Positions 8,302 through 18,056 of a DNA stretch of 49,162 bases are shown piece after piece. Position numbers and translations under genes: made by a program. Source of the DNA: Proteus alimentorum (lineage in GTDB: Bacteria > Pseudomonadota > Gammaproteobacteria > Enterobacterales > Enterobacteriaceae); NCBI RefSeq assembly GCF_002607735.1, contig NZ_NBVR01000001.1, forward strand, positions 888 to 50,049, given 5' to 3'. Within the stretch, counting starts at the first letter, position 1. Every line of letters starts with the position of its first letter. The notes beneath the pieces were generated by a model. That model saw only the letters and a program-made list of their open reading frames with translations. It ran no database searches and was not told the DNA's origin.

Positions 8302-9693
8302 ATGAATTTTCCGTTAATCATTAACGTACTCGTCTTTGTTGTGCTATTACTCATCTTGGCTAAATTAAGTCAACGTCAGTGGAGCCTTTCAAAGAAAGTT
8401 CTTGTTGGTTTAGTTTTTGGTGTTGCTTTTGGACTAGCACTACACGCATTCTATGACTCACACGATCCTATTATTAAAGAATCTATTCTTTGGTTTAATA
8501 TCGTGGGTAATGGCTATGTGCAACTGTTACAAATGATTATTATGCCATTAGTATTCGCCTCTATTCTTAGTGCCGTAGCTCGTTTACATCAAGCATCATC
8601 ACTAGGAAAAATTAGTGGCCTCACTATTGGTACACTATTATTCACCACCGCTATTTCTGCCTTAATTGGTATTGTTATTGCCAACCTATTTGGCTTAACA
8701 GCAGAAGGCTTAGTGCAAGGTGAACAAGAAGCACAGCGATTAATTGCACTTGAACAAAATTACATGGGCAAAGTTTCTGACTTAACAATGCCACAGCTTA
8801 TTTTGTCATTTATTCCTAAAAACCCATTTGCTGATTTAACTGGTGCAAGCTCAACATCGATTATTAGTGTTGTTATTTTTGCTACGTTCTTAGGCATGGC
8901 TGCACTGAAATTACTCAAAGAAGACCAGCCTCGTGGTGAGAAAGTTTTAGTCGCGATTGATTGCTTACAATCATGGATCATGAAACTGGTTCGCATTGTT
9001 ATGATGTTGACACCTTATGGTGTAATGGCTCTGATGACTAAGGTTGTTGCAAGCTCAAATATGCATGACATCATTCAATTAGGAAGCTTTGTTGTTGCCT
9101 CTTATGTTGCGATTGGCTTAATGTTTGTTGTTCATGGATTGCTGGTCAGCTTTACAGGCTTAAATCCAATTAAATTCTTCAAAAAAGCGGGACCTTTATT
9201 AGCATTTGCGTTTACAAGCCGTTCAAGTGCTGCAAGTATTCCATTAAATATTGAAACGCAAATTAAGCGTGTGGGTGTGCCAGAATCTATCGCAAGCTTC
9301 TCATCATCTTTTGGTACAACCATTGGTCAAAATGGTTGTGCGGGTATTTACCCCGCGATGTTAGCTGTTATGGTTGCGCCTACAGTAGGAATTAACCCAT
9401 TAGATCCAATGTGGATTGCAACTTTAGTGGCTATCGTGACTGTTAGCTCTGCTGGTGTTGCTGGCGTAGGTGGTGGTGCAACATTTGCAGCCCTTATTGT
9501 TTTACCAGCAATGGGCTTACCAGTGACATTAGTTGCTCTGTTAATCTCAGTAGAGCCGTTAATTGATATGGGGCGTACCGCATTAAACGTAAGTGGCTCA
9601 ATGACAGCGGGTACAATCACCAGTCAAATTATGGGACAAACGGACAAAGCTGTATTCAACCAAGATGAAGAGACGGAACTTACCGTAAAGTAA
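8302..9693 (+). CDS. tcyP: L-cystine/sulfocysteine transporter TcyP (YdjN)
   Basis: This is a dicarboxylate/amino acid:cation symporter (DAACS) family protein, close to E. coli TcyP (YdjN), which imports L-cystine. It has 463 residues with about nine or ten membrane segments. The family's hallmarks are present: the Ser-rich [14 protein letters not shown] turn, the [13 protein letters not shown] motif, and [22 protein letters not shown] ribosome site precedes the ATG. It is a single-gene unit closed by the terminator at 9722-9752. Position after ydjM matches E. coli. Confidence 0.93.
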   Translation: MNFPLIINVLVFVVLLLILAKLSQRQWSLSKKVLVGLVFGVAFGLALHAFYDSHDPIIKESILWFNIVGNGYVQLLQMIIMPLVFASILSAVARLHQASSLGKISGLTIGTLLFTTAISALIGIVIANLFGLTAEGLVQGEQEAQRLIALEQNYMGKVSDLTMPQLILSFIPKNPFADLTGASSTSIISVVIFATFLGMAALKLLKEDQPRGEKVLVAIDCLQSWIMKLVRIVMMLTPYGVMALMTKVVASSNMHDIIQLGSFVVASYVAIGLMFVVHGLLVSFTGLNPIKFFKKAGPLLAFAFTSRSSAASIPLNIETQIKRVGVPESIASFSSSFGTTIGQNGCAGIYPAMLAVMVAPTVGINPLDPMWIATLVAIVTVSSAGVAGVGGGATFAALIVLPAMGLPVTLVALLISVEPLIDMGRTALNVSGSMTAGTITSQIMGQTDKAVFNQDEETELTVK

Positions 9694-9721
9694 ACTTTAA
9701 CTACCTCTATTGATTATTGAT

Positions 9722-9752
9722 AAAGCCAGTTCATTTAAGCTGGCTTTTTTTT
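9722..9752 (+). terminator. Intrinsic terminator after tcyP
   Basis: The stem AAAGCCAG/CTGGCTTT (9722-9729 with 9740-9747) is followed by eight or so T residues. Confidence 0.88.
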
Positions 9753-9835
9753 GCATCTATATTAAGTTACCTATTTTCTCTCTATGTTATTCACCAATAT
9801 CAATTAAAACCCTATAAACATAACAAGGTAAAATC

Positions 9836-10699
9836 GTGCAAAAAATTATGCGAGTTTTACGTAAACTCTATAAATATGAAAACAGCCAATATGATCCAGA
9901 ACGCCAAGTTTCACTGTATCACCTTGACATTCTTTCAGACAAAGAACGAACCTTGTTATCTGAAGCCAATTGGCAACCTAATATCATAGAAAGATTTGCT
10001 AATCACTTTGATGTTATTTCGAAATTAAATAGCTTAAAGAATAATCCATTACTTACCCAAAAGCGTTGCTTAGATGCTTTTGTTGCCGGTGTCGGAGGCA
10101 GTTATCTTAGAGGTCGCTCTGTTTTAGGTGCTTTTCATAAATTACAAAATTTGCCATTACATGATTATAAAGAAAAGCCTCAATATGCCTGCTGTTGGGT
10201 TTGCAGTGATGGAGATCAGCAAAAACATATTAATGACAGCTATTTTCAATATTGCCTTTATTACGGTAATTCTTATACCAGCAATCCTTCTTATGCTTAC
10301 TTGAATTTAAAACATCTATTGACCGTCGCACCTATCGGCCCAACCCCTGCAGATAAAGAGATCTTTAAGCAATTACTTCATTTATTACGCCATGCACCTG
10401 AAGATGAAACTCCAGGTAAATTTGAAAAGCGGTTAAATGAGGCTAAATTAATTTCTGGTGATAAATATACCAAACGAGGTGTTTTGCACTCACTGGCCTT
10501 AGTTGGCGTTATTCCTAATGTCTATATTCCACTATCTTTGGATCATTGGTCTAATTTCGGCGATATTGCCATTGCAGAAAATCAACTTAATAACACAAAA
10601 GGTCGCTCTGATATGGAAATGCCATGGGCAGGTTGGAAAGGCAGTCTTAAAATTGATGAGGAAAAAGTGGCAACATACTTTGGCGAGTATTTAGATTAA
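9836..10699 (+). CDS. Uncharacterised 287-residue protein
   Basis: I do not recognise this family. It is soluble, with no signal peptide or membrane segment. It contains a cysteine cluster YACCWVCSDG near residue 120, which could bind metal, and ends with a conserved-looking DMEMPWAGWKG block. The GTG at 9836 is taken as the start because AAGGT lies about 7 bases upstream; an ATG at 9848 is the alternative. It stands alone between tcyP and the convergent htpX and is bounded by terminators on both sides. Coding is supported by a long open frame with normal composition. Confidence 0.75.
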   Translation: MQKIMRVLRKLYKYENSQYDPERQVSLYHLDILSDKERTLLSEANWQPNIIERFANHFDVISKLNSLKNNPLLTQKRCLDAFVAGVGGSYLRGRSVLGAFHKLQNLPLHDYKEKPQYACCWVCSDGDQQKHINDSYFQYCLYYGNSYTSNPSYAYLNLKHLLTVAPIGPTPADKEIFKQLLHLLRHAPEDETPGKFEKRLNEAKLISGDKYTKRGVLHSLALVGVIPNVYIPLSLDHWSNFGDIAIAENQLNNTKGRSDMEMPWAGWKGSLKIDEEKVATYFGEYLD

Positions 10700-10725
10700 A
10701 CACCCTATTCTCCATAATAGAAAGT

Positions 10726-10806
10726 GTGCAATATGAAGTGACCCCCGATCATCGGCTGTCCAACTATCGGGGGTCACTTCAATACTTTCATATTGCGCGC
10801 TTTTTA
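10726..10806 (+). terminator. Large nested hairpin/terminator between convergent genes
   Basis: A 15-bp perfect stem GAAGTGACCCCCGAT/ATCGGGGGTCACTTC (10735-10749 with 10766-10780) sits inside a further inverted repeat GCAATATGAA/TTCATATTGC (10728-10737 with 10788-10797). T5 follows on the plus strand. Plus-strand termination of the 9836 gene is best supported; it may also serve htpX. The loop and G/C core resemble the hairpin after prc (see 14346-14376). Confidence 0.75.
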
Positions 10807-10835
10807 TTTAAGTGTTTGCGATTAAACGCTTAATC

Positions 10836-11714
10836 TTATTTCAAATACTCACCGTTGCGCAGTGCTTCAATACGCTTATCTAACGGTGGGTGAGATAAAA
10901 ATAACTCGCTGAATGACTTATTACGGCCATTAATACAGAAAGCCATCATGCTACTTTCTTCTTGTGGCTCATAACTCGTTTTCAAACGTTGTAATGCAGC
11001 TATCATTTTCTCACGACCAACAAGCTTTGCAGAACCTGCATCCGCATGGAATTCACGATAACGTGAGAACCACATTGTAATAATGCTAGCAAGAATACCG
11101 AATACAATTTCCAGAACCATTGAAACGCCCATATAAACCCATGGGTTTCCATTGCTATTTTCACTCTCTTCATCATTAGAGATAAAGTTAGCAACAAATT
11201 GAGCGATAATACGGGAAATAAAGATAACGAAGGTATTCACAACACCTTGCAGTAAGGTCATGGTTATCATATCACCATTAGCAACGTGGCTAATTTCGTG
11301 GGCAATAACCGCTTCTGCTTCATCACGACTCATACTGGCTAACAAACCCGTACTCACAGCCACCAGCGAAGCATCACGACGAGCACCTGTCGCAAACGCA
11401 TTAATATCAGGCGCATCATAGATTGCCACTTGTGGCATTTTAATACCGACTTGTTCAGATTGGCGTCTTACCGTATCTAATAACCAACGCTCTACTTCTG
11501 AAGTTGGGTTTTCGATAACTTGACCACCCACTGAACGTAGTGCCATCCATTTTGACATTAATAGTGAAACAAATGCACCACCAAAGCCAAATAAGCCCGC
11601 CATGATCATCAAGCCTTGAACACTACGACCTTGTATACCTGTTAAAGATAAGATGATCCCAAAAACAAACATAACGGCTAAGTTTGTTAACAGGAATAAA
11701 GCAATTCTCATCAT
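10836..11714 (-). CDS. htpX: Membrane zinc protease HtpX
   Basis: This is an M48-family membrane metalloprotease that, with FtsH, degrades misfolded inner-membrane proteins during envelope stress. The zinc site is visible as HEISH in [14 protein letters not shown], with the third ligand Glu in REFHADAGS. Two N-terminal membrane segments and a hydrophobic stretch after the HEISH helix are present. It is 292 residues, against 293 in E. coli, with near-identical ends ([11 protein letters not shown] and [12 protein letters not shown]). In E. coli it lies directly beside prc; here a porin gene lies between them. Envelope-stress control is expected from E. coli, but I saw no clear CpxR site. Confidence 0.95.
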   Translation of the reverse strand: MMRIALFLLTNLAVMFVFGIILSLTGIQGRSVQGLMIMAGLFGFGGAFVSLLMSKWMALRSVGGQVIENPTSEVERWLLDTVRRQSEQVGIKMPQVAIYDAPDINAFATGARRDASLVAVSTGLLASMSRDEAEAVIAHEISHVANGDMITMTLLQGVVNTFVIFISRIIAQFVANFISNDEESENSNGNPWVYMGVSMVLEIVFGILASIITMWFSRYREFHADAGSAKLVGREKMIAALQRLKTSYEPQEESSMMAFCINGRNKSFSELFLSHPPLDKRIEALRNGEYLK

Positions 11715-12146
11715 ATTGATACTGTTCCTATTTTATCTAATTATCACATTGCTAAAACTGTCTTATAAATAAGGCTTTTTTAGATTTTATCAAGCCTTTT
11801 AACTTATTTAATACTCAAAACGATATAACTTTACATTTTGATAAAAAAAATAGCCAGTGAACACCTAATATTAGGCATTATTTAAAACTTAAGTATAAAG
11901 TGAGATTAATAATAAGTGATATGCGTTTTCTGTTTTGTCGAACGGAGGTGATTTATTTAGGAAAGACTTGTATCGTTTAATATAGTGACAATGGGTCTAT
12001 CATAAAAGCAACGTAAATTAGCATACAGACACCATCATTTACGATAATCAATAGAGCCATTACCTCTGTATTTTTATGCACGACTCACAATATGTGCAAG
12101 TCGTGCATTTGGTACGAGCAAGAATAAGCTCAATGAACGCTATAAA
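11715..12146. other. Intergenic region, htpX promoter and porin 3' end
   Basis: There are no supported genes in these 430 bases. A 10-bp perfect inverted repeat ATGCACGACT/AGTCGTGCAT (12076-12085 with 12099-12108) lies 38 bases beyond the porin stop. It is probably the porin's 3' hairpin, although no U-run follows it on the minus strand. Confidence 0.5.
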
Positions 12147-13499
12147 TTACATTTTGAAGCGATATGTGGTTGTCATAGAGCCTGATAATGAATGAGCTCG
12201 TTGTGAGTGACCATCATAAAGTTTTGGTGTGGTATAGTCGTTTTCTTGCTGATGGTGCCAGCCGATACCACCGCTTAAAGAAACAGAAAGATTTTTTGTA
12301 GGTTTCCAATAGCTAAATAAGCCAAATTGACCTTGTTTTAATCTTTCTCCAGAATAGCTGAATTCACTATAGTTGGTACGCGCGCCAACAGACAGTTCTT
12401 TGCTAACTCTGTATTCAGCTTCCAATGCCCCCATAACCTCACCATCACGTACATAGTCGATATCTGCGTAAGCTGGTGAGTTAAAGCGTCCACGGGTATT
12501 ACCAATTGGGTTACGAGCAAATTGACCAACACCATTAGCTTTTTCAGCATCGGTATACGTCACACCTGTGCGCAATGTCCATGGTGACTCTGGAATGCGC
12601 CATTCCATAATACCTGCAAAGTGCCATGCATCATTATCAAAGTTACGTTTACCCTTATTGGCATCGCTTAATGTGCGTTTACCATCACTACCATAATCAT
12701 GATAATAAACAACACCGCCCACAGTAACATCTGAGGTTAATTTATATTTTGCTTCTAAACCATGTTGACGGAATACATCATCCGCTTGACCATAGAAATA
12801 AAATACTTTTAACGGTTTGGAGTTGTAGTTAATGCCACCAGTCAGCACATGGTCGATATTATGTCTAACACCATTACCATCGCTGAAATACATTCTGTCG
12901 ATATTTGGGCTATCACGACGCATCACTTTACCGTCAAGGAACAGTAAATCTAAGCTCCAGTCGCCCATTGCAGTGTTAGTTGCATAACCATTGTAGCTGT
13001 TTAATGATAAGCGTTGCGAATTAGAGAAAATACCCGTATTTTTCAGAGTAAACCAACCCGCTTTACCGTTAATGAGCACAGGATCTAAATCGAATTTGAC
13101 TTTTGCAAAACGTTGACCAATTTTGTTATAGCCTTTTGCTTCGCCATCATCATTATATAAAATTGCACGAGAGGCGAAGTCTTTACTTGCACCTAATTTG
13201 ATACCACCATAATAAGAGACATCAAACCCTAGAATGCCACCTAAATAACCTGATTTGAAATCAGCTTGGAAGTTTTGACCCCAAGCATTGGCAACTTGCT
13301 TTCTGTAACGTTGCTCTTCTTTATCAAAACGGTTTTCAGTTTTTAAGTATTTCCACATATTTATTGTAGAAAGTTCAAGTTCTGAATCTGAAATAAATGC
13401 GTTTTCTTTAATTGAGTCTTCCCAATTTGCAGCATTAGCAGCGCTTACTGCTAAGAAACAAGGAGACAGCATAAGTAATACTATTTTTTTTACTTTCAT
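12147..13499 (-). CDS. OprD-family outer membrane porin
   Basis: This 450-residue protein has a signal peptide (residues 1-23, ending ANA) and the alternating beta-strand pattern of an outer-membrane barrel. The overall pattern (WEDSIKENAFISDSELELS opening, many aromatic strand ends) fits OprD-family substrate-specific channels, which admit small acidic or basic solutes. The C-terminal signal YRF is followed by two extra residues, KM, whereas most barrels end at Phe. It sits alone between htpX and prc with long AT-rich spacers on both sides, an insertion relative to E. coli order. The substrate cannot be read from sequence. Confidence 0.85.
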   Translation of the reverse strand: MKVKKIVLLMLSPCFLAVSAANAANWEDSIKENAFISDSELELSTINMWKYLKTENRFDKEEQRYRKQVANAWGQNFQADFKSGYLGGILGFDVSYYGGIKLGASKDFASRAILYNDDGEAKGYNKIGQRFAKVKFDLDPVLINGKAGWFTLKNTGIFSNSQRLSLNSYNGYATNTAMGDWSLDLLFLDGKVMRRDSPNIDRMYFSDGNGVRHNIDHVLTGGINYNSKPLKVFYFYGQADDVFRQHGLEAKYKLTSDVTVGGVVYYHDYGSDGKRTLSDANKGKRNFDNDAWHFAGIMEWRIPESPWTLRTGVTYTDAEKANGVGQFARNPIGNTRGRFNSPAYADIDYVRDGEVMGALEAEYRVSKELSVGARTNYSEFSYSGERLKQGQFGLFSYWKPTKNLSVSLSGGIGWHHQQENDYTTPKLYDGHSQRAHSLSGSMTTTYRFKM

Positions 13500-14345
13500 T
13501 TTAATGCAACCTGGTTAATAAATATTTGAATTAAGTTATGCTGATTTATATTCAGCAAGTTTAATAAAACACCATTTTTTATTTAGCTAAAAAATAACCT
13601 TTGATTAAATTTATAGTTGCACCAATTTCAAGCAATAGAGTCATTTTTTGGCATAAAAAATCCAATATGGATATCTCACCATATTTATATTTACTTATTT
13701 TTTTCGTAATAAAACCCTATAGGCAAATATAGCTTATTTGCCTTTAGTCATTATCCCTCACGTAGAGAATCTTACTCTAAAAATATAATATTTTAGTTAT
13801 GATATGTGGCTCCAAAAATACATTTTGAACTCATAGAATAAAGATAACTCATCATTTAGGTAAGATTTTAGCTAACACGTCGACATCCAAAAATGACGCA
13901 AATATTTCATAATCTGTATACTATAGTAATTTTATGTCAGTTTGAGAGACCATTGTCACAACATGTTACATTTATTGCAATAGACATGCCATTAAATGAG
14001 ATCTTAATCACAATAAATAATCTCTTTATCTTCTTATTCCACTTACTAAGCAAGAAACTCCCTTTTTATCTAAAAACCAACCTAGTATTTGCTCTTATAG
14101 CTTAAAAAATTTATTCAAGATATATTTCGAATAAAAAATTAAGTGACATAAAGTTAAATTTAAATATCCATTTATTAATAATTATTTATATTACTGGTAA
14201 CTTAACATAGTGAATAACTAAAAATGTGAAGTATCCTATCCAAAAAGATATTATTATTTTTCTTTAAATATTTTTGATGGGAAGTTTGATAAACATTGAT
14301 TGGCAATGATAATTTTATATCTCGATTAATATAAATATAAAAAAA
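13500..14345. other. Long AT-rich intergenic region upstream of the porin
   Basis: About 850 bases lie between the porin start and the prc terminator. A 70-codon open frame at 13893-14105 has no ribosome site and a composition like non-coding DNA, so I do not call it. The porin promoter must lie at the left end. No clear operator was found. Confidence 0.5.
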
Positions 14346-14376
14346 CCCCAATAATTGGTTTATCCAACTATTGGGG
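14338..14376 (-). terminator. Intrinsic terminator of prc
   Basis: Read on the minus strand, the stem CCCCAATAGTTGG/CCAATTATTGGGG (one G-T pair) is followed by seven or more T residues. It lies about 35 bases beyond the prc stop. Confidence 0.9.
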
Positions 14377-14409
14377 CTACTTTAAGTATCCGTTGTTATA
14401 ACTGATAAC

Positions 14410-16470
14410 TTAATTTAATAGTTTCTTAGGTTTAAGCACTTTTGAGAGATCAACTGCAATTTTAGCAGTTTCATCTAAATAAGGATCTGGACCTTCATAA
14501 TCCTTAGGCAAATCATCGAGTGATTTCAACGCAGGCTTACCCTCTAACTTAAAACGCTCATTAATGCGGTTTAATTTAATGGCTTCTAGCTCTTTGTTTT
14601 CTTTCTCTCTTTCAGCGAAGTTTAAGATAACAAATTTATCTTCACCTTTTGCTTTAGCATCGTTATAACGCTGAATATCAGCAAAGATGTATGAAAACTC
14701 TCTGTCATTTGCAATACGCTTGGCATGCTGTTCAGTTAATGGTGCTAACGCCACTTTCAGCTTGTCTGAATACTCAGATAGCTGATAGCTTGCTGGAGAG
14801 ATACTATCCCAAGGCAATGCGTTATCTTCAAAACTTTCGCCCATTTCAGTACTATTAAATCTTGGTAACAACAAATCAGGTGTTACCCCTTTAAGTTGAG
14901 TACTACCGCCATTAATTCGATAGAATTTTTGAATAGTGTATTGCACTGAACCTAAACCAGGCCAATCAGGGCTTAGCATTTGATCATAAACACGGGTTAA
15001 TGGGCGATATTGCTGAACCGTTCCTTTACCGAATGTTTGCTCACCAACAATTAATGCTCGTCCGTAGTCTTGCATTGCAGCAGCAAAAATTTCAGAGGCA
15101 GAAGCACTAAAGCGATTGACGATAACAACCAGTGGTCCTTTATAATACACGACATCATCTTTATCAAAATCTTGTCGCACACGACCATTGTTATCTCTGA
15201 CTTGCACAACGGGACCACTTGGAATAAATAATCCTGAAAGTGAAATCGCCTCTGTTAATGCACCACCACCGTTACCGCGCAAATCAATGACTAAAGATGA
15301 AACATTATCTTTCGCCACTTTTTGTAACTGTGTTTTTACGTCATTGGTTAAACCAACATAGAAGCTTGGAATATCCAAAATTGCGACTTTATCGCCGTTA
15401 ATTACTTTTTCAGTGAGCTTAACGGCTCTGTCTTCTAAACGGATTTGCTCTCTGACTAAAGTGATTGTTCTTGGTTTAGCGCCTTTCTCATCAGAAATAA
15501 CTTCTAATTTTACTTGGCTACCTTTCGGTCCTTTAATCAAAGCAACAATATCATCAAGTCGCCAGCCGACAACATCAACCATTGGTTTATTTTGTTGTCC
15601 TACTGCAATAATTTTATCGCCAACTTTCAACTCTTTGCTTTTTGCAGCCGGACCACCGGTTACCATAGAGTTGATCATAGGATAATCATCATCCATCTGT
15701 AATACAGCGCCAATACCTTCTAAGGATAGACTCATTTCAGAATCAAAGGCTTCAGTATTTCTTGGTGATAGATAACTTGTATGAGGATCGATTTCGCGGG
15801 CAAATGCCGACATAATGATTTGGAAAACATCTTCGCTTTGGCTTTGCGTTTGACGACGTAACGCAGCTTTATAACGCTTAGTGAGTGTCTCTTTAATTTC
15901 GCTATCTGTTTTTTCAGATAGTTTCAGCGTTAACCAATCATATTTTACTTTTTCATCCCAAAGCTTATCTAGCTCAGCTTGAGTTTGCGGCCATGGCGCT
16001 TTTGTTCTATCTAACTCAAACTTATCTTGGCCAGTTAAATCTATGGGTTTATCTAGGCGATTTAAAGCGTATTGAAAACGTTCAAAACGTCTTTTTTGCG
16101 CTAAATTAAAAAGATCATAAAGGGGTTGAAGCTCACCTTTTTTCAGATATTCACCTACTTTGGTTTTTTCTTTATCAAATTGGGCAATATCTGATGCTAG
16201 CAACACATTGTGGTTATAATCTAATAAATTAAGATAGCGATTAAAAATCTTTTCAGAAAAGCTCGCATCTAGCGAGAACTGACGATAATGAGAGCGTTCA
16301 AAACGAGAGGTTACTCGCTCGCTCACGGTAGAATGCTGTGGCTCTTGCTTTAATTCGGGTAACTGATCAATAGTTACCATTGCTGGAGTGGCTGGTTTCT
16401 CAGCCATCACAACAGAAGTGCCTGTTAACGTTAATCCGATTGCAAAAGCCACATTTAAAAGTTTGTTCAT
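14410..16470 (-). CDS. prc: Tail-specific periplasmic protease Prc (Tsp)
   Basis: This S41-family serine protease degrades periplasmic proteins with nonpolar C-termini, including SsrA-tagged ones, and trims FtsI and MepS. It has a signal peptide (about 1-23), an N-terminal domain, a PDZ domain (about 240-325) and the catalytic domain. The Ser/Lys dyad is S457 (in FSASASEIF) and K482 (in FGKGTVQQ), spaced 25 residues apart as in E. coli. It is 686 residues against 682 in E. coli. It follows proQ by 19 bases and is likely co-transcribed with it, as in E. coli. Confidence 0.95.
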   Translation of the reverse strand: MNKLLNVAFAIGLTLTGTSVVMAEKPATPAMVTIDQLPELKQEPQHSTVSERVTSRFERSHYRQFSLDASFSEKIFNRYLNLLDYNHNVLLASDIAQFDKEKTKVGEYLKKGELQPLYDLFNLAQKRRFERFQYALNRLDKPIDLTGQDKFELDRTKAPWPQTQAELDKLWDEKVKYDWLTLKLSEKTDSEIKETLTKRYKAALRRQTQSQSEDVFQIIMSAFAREIDPHTSYLSPRNTEAFDSEMSLSLEGIGAVLQMDDDYPMINSMVTGGPAAKSKELKVGDKIIAVGQQNKPMVDVVGWRLDDIVALIKGPKGSQVKLEVISDEKGAKPRTITLVREQIRLEDRAVKLTEKVINGDKVAILDIPSFYVGLTNDVKTQLQKVAKDNVSSLVIDLRGNGGGALTEAISLSGLFIPSGPVVQVRDNNGRVRQDFDKDDVVYYKGPLVVIVNRFSASASEIFAAAMQDYGRALIVGEQTFGKGTVQQYRPLTRVYDQMLSPDWPGLGSVQYTIQKFYRINGGSTQLKGVTPDLLLPRFNSTEMGESFEDNALPWDSISPASYQLSEYSDKLKVALAPLTEQHAKRIANDREFSYIFADIQRYNDAKAKGEDKFVILNFAEREKENKELEAIKLNRINERFKLEGKPALKSLDDLPKDYEGPDPYLDETAKIAVDLSKVLKPKKLLN

Positions 16471-16489
16471 GCTCTGGTTGGCCTCCGTA

Positions 16490-17185
16490 TCAGAACTTTA
16501 AATGTTCCGTGCGTACATTCATTGCCAAACCGTTAGGCAATTGTACACGTACACCCTCTTTTGCTATCTCTAGCACTGTCGCGTCCATCACGCTACTACC
16601 AACGTTAACTTTCAGTGATTGACCAACAGTAAGAACTGATGTGTCTTTCACTGGAATTAACTTTTCAGTATTTTGGCGTGGTGGTGCTTTACGAGGAGCT
16701 TGAGTCGCTTTTTGAGGACGAGGCTGCCGTTTTTCACCTTCTTTAGGTGGCTGACGACGCGTATTATTTGGCTTTTTCGCTGCCGGACGTTTGCTGGTCT
16801 CCTTATCACCTTCAGCTTCGCGCTTCTTAGCACGTTGTTCTGCTCTCTGAGCTTGAACGCGCGCCTTAGCTTCTGCTAATTGTGTACGAGCATGTTCAAT
16901 ATGCTCAGCTTCCAGTTCGCCGCAGTCATTACCATTCAAATCGACACGTTTTGCTCCTTCTTTAACTCCATAAAGGTAGCGCCAACTTGAGGTATACAAG
17001 CGTAATGCCGAACGTAACTGTGTTTTACTCAGTTGAGTTTCATCTTTTAGATCTTCAACAAGATCTTGAAAAATGCCAACTTTCAAAGGGCGAGCTTCGC
17101 CCTCAGCGATAAAACACTTAGGGAAACGTTCAGCTAAAAAAGCGATGATTTCTTTACTACTATTCAACTTAGGTTGATTTTCCAT
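16490..17185 (-). CDS. proQ: RNA chaperone ProQ
   Basis: This global small-RNA-binding protein of the ProQ/FinO family stabilises many sRNAs and mRNA 3' ends. The order of parts is usual: an N-terminal FinO-like RNA-binding domain (about 1-125), a basic linker rich in Lys, Arg and Pro (about 125-180), and a C-terminal Tudor-like domain ([18 protein letters not shown]). It is 231 residues. It lies upstream of prc in the order seen in E. coli. The SdsR small RNA at 22046-22140 is a potential partner in the same window. Confidence 0.95.
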   Translation of the reverse strand: MENQPKLNSSKEIIAFLAERFPKCFIAEGEARPLKVGIFQDLVEDLKDETQLSKTQLRSALRLYTSSWRYLYGVKEGAKRVDLNGNDCGELEAEHIEHARTQLAEAKARVQAQRAEQRAKKREAEGDKETSKRPAAKKPNNTRRQPPKEGEKRQPRPQKATQAPRKAPPRQNTEKLIPVKDTSVLTVGQSLKVNVGSSVMDATVLEIAKEGVRVQLPNGLAMNVRTEHLKF

Positions 17186-17280
17186 GAAATTTCCTGATTA
17201 CAACGGTTTTGCCAACCAGCGCAGGCATGAACAAGCGACATTATAATAGTGTTGCCAACAATTTCTATGGCAAACGCCTG

Positions 17281-17781
17281 TTAACTTACACAAAATTCAC
17301 AATATTTTGCTGTATGACAAGTTTTTAAATGCTCGCAGAGCACGTCACACAACGCTTTAAGCCCATTTTCATCTTTTTTATCAAAACGATCAAAAATAGG
17401 ACTATCAATATCGAGAACGCCGATAATTTGTCCATTTACTGCTAAAGGTAGAACAATTTCAGACTGACTTGCACTGTCACAAGCAATATGACCACTAAAT
17501 TGGTGAACGTCACTTACTCTTAAAATTCTGTTTTCAGAGTATGCAGTTCCGCAAACTCCTTTCCCAAAACCGATTCTGACACACGCAATTTTGCCTTGAA
17601 ATGGGCCAAGGACTAATGAGTCACCATCATTAAGATAAAATCCAACCCAATTTATCGTCTCTAACTTCTCGTAAAGAAGCGCGCTGGTATTAGCAAGTGA
17701 TGCGATAAGATCATTTTCACCAGACAACAAGGCTGACAAATTATCAGTGAGTTCCTGATAAAAAAGCGTTTTTGGCATCAT
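17281..17781 (-). CDS. msrC: Free methionine-(R)-sulfoxide reductase MsrC
   Basis: This GAF-domain enzyme reduces free L-methionine-(R)-sulfoxide. The three catalytic or resolving cysteines are C67, C77 and C101, with the same spacing (10 and 24) as C84/C94/C118 in the E. coli enzyme. Conserved surroundings are GPFQGKIACVRI and GHIACDSAS. The C-terminus ends with three further Cys residues (CHTAKYCEFCVS) that are not typical of the family. The start could be either of two adjacent ATG codons. It is divergent from letA, as in E. coli. Confidence 0.93.
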   Translation of the reverse strand: MMPKTLFYQELTDNLSALLSGENDLIASLANTSALLYEKLETINWVGFYLNDGDSLVLGPFQGKIACVRIGFGKGVCGTAYSENRILRVSDVHQFSGHIACDSASQSEIVLPLAVNGQIIGVLDIDSPIFDRFDKKDENGLKALCDVLCEHLKTCHTAKYCEFCVS

Positions 17782-18056
17782 TAAATCCTATTTGCGTAAC
17801 TAAAATAGATAACATACTCGTAATTTAGCCTATTTTATCTTGAGGTTGAATACTCCATTTTCAAGATTGGGGTAAAAAAACGATAATATCCCCTTAACAC
17901 CCACAAAAAAAATCAGACACTTTGTATTGTAAAATGAAAGGCATAAATATAATAAAAATGATAACTTGTGAACCATTGAGTATAGGTACTTTTTTTTAGC
18001 TTAATCAAACGATAACTCTTAAGAAAACCAACTTAGATGAATTAACGAGCAACATA

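Noticed and set aside
13893-14105. 70-codon plus-strand open frame upstream of the porin
   Set aside because: It has no ribosome site, the composition of non-coding AT-rich DNA, hydrophobic residues explained by T-rich codons, and no recognisable motif.
610-17982. 14-base string TGTGAACCATTGAG present near 610 and near 17970
   Set aside because: A match of this length is expected by chance in a 49-kb window, and the flanks do not match.
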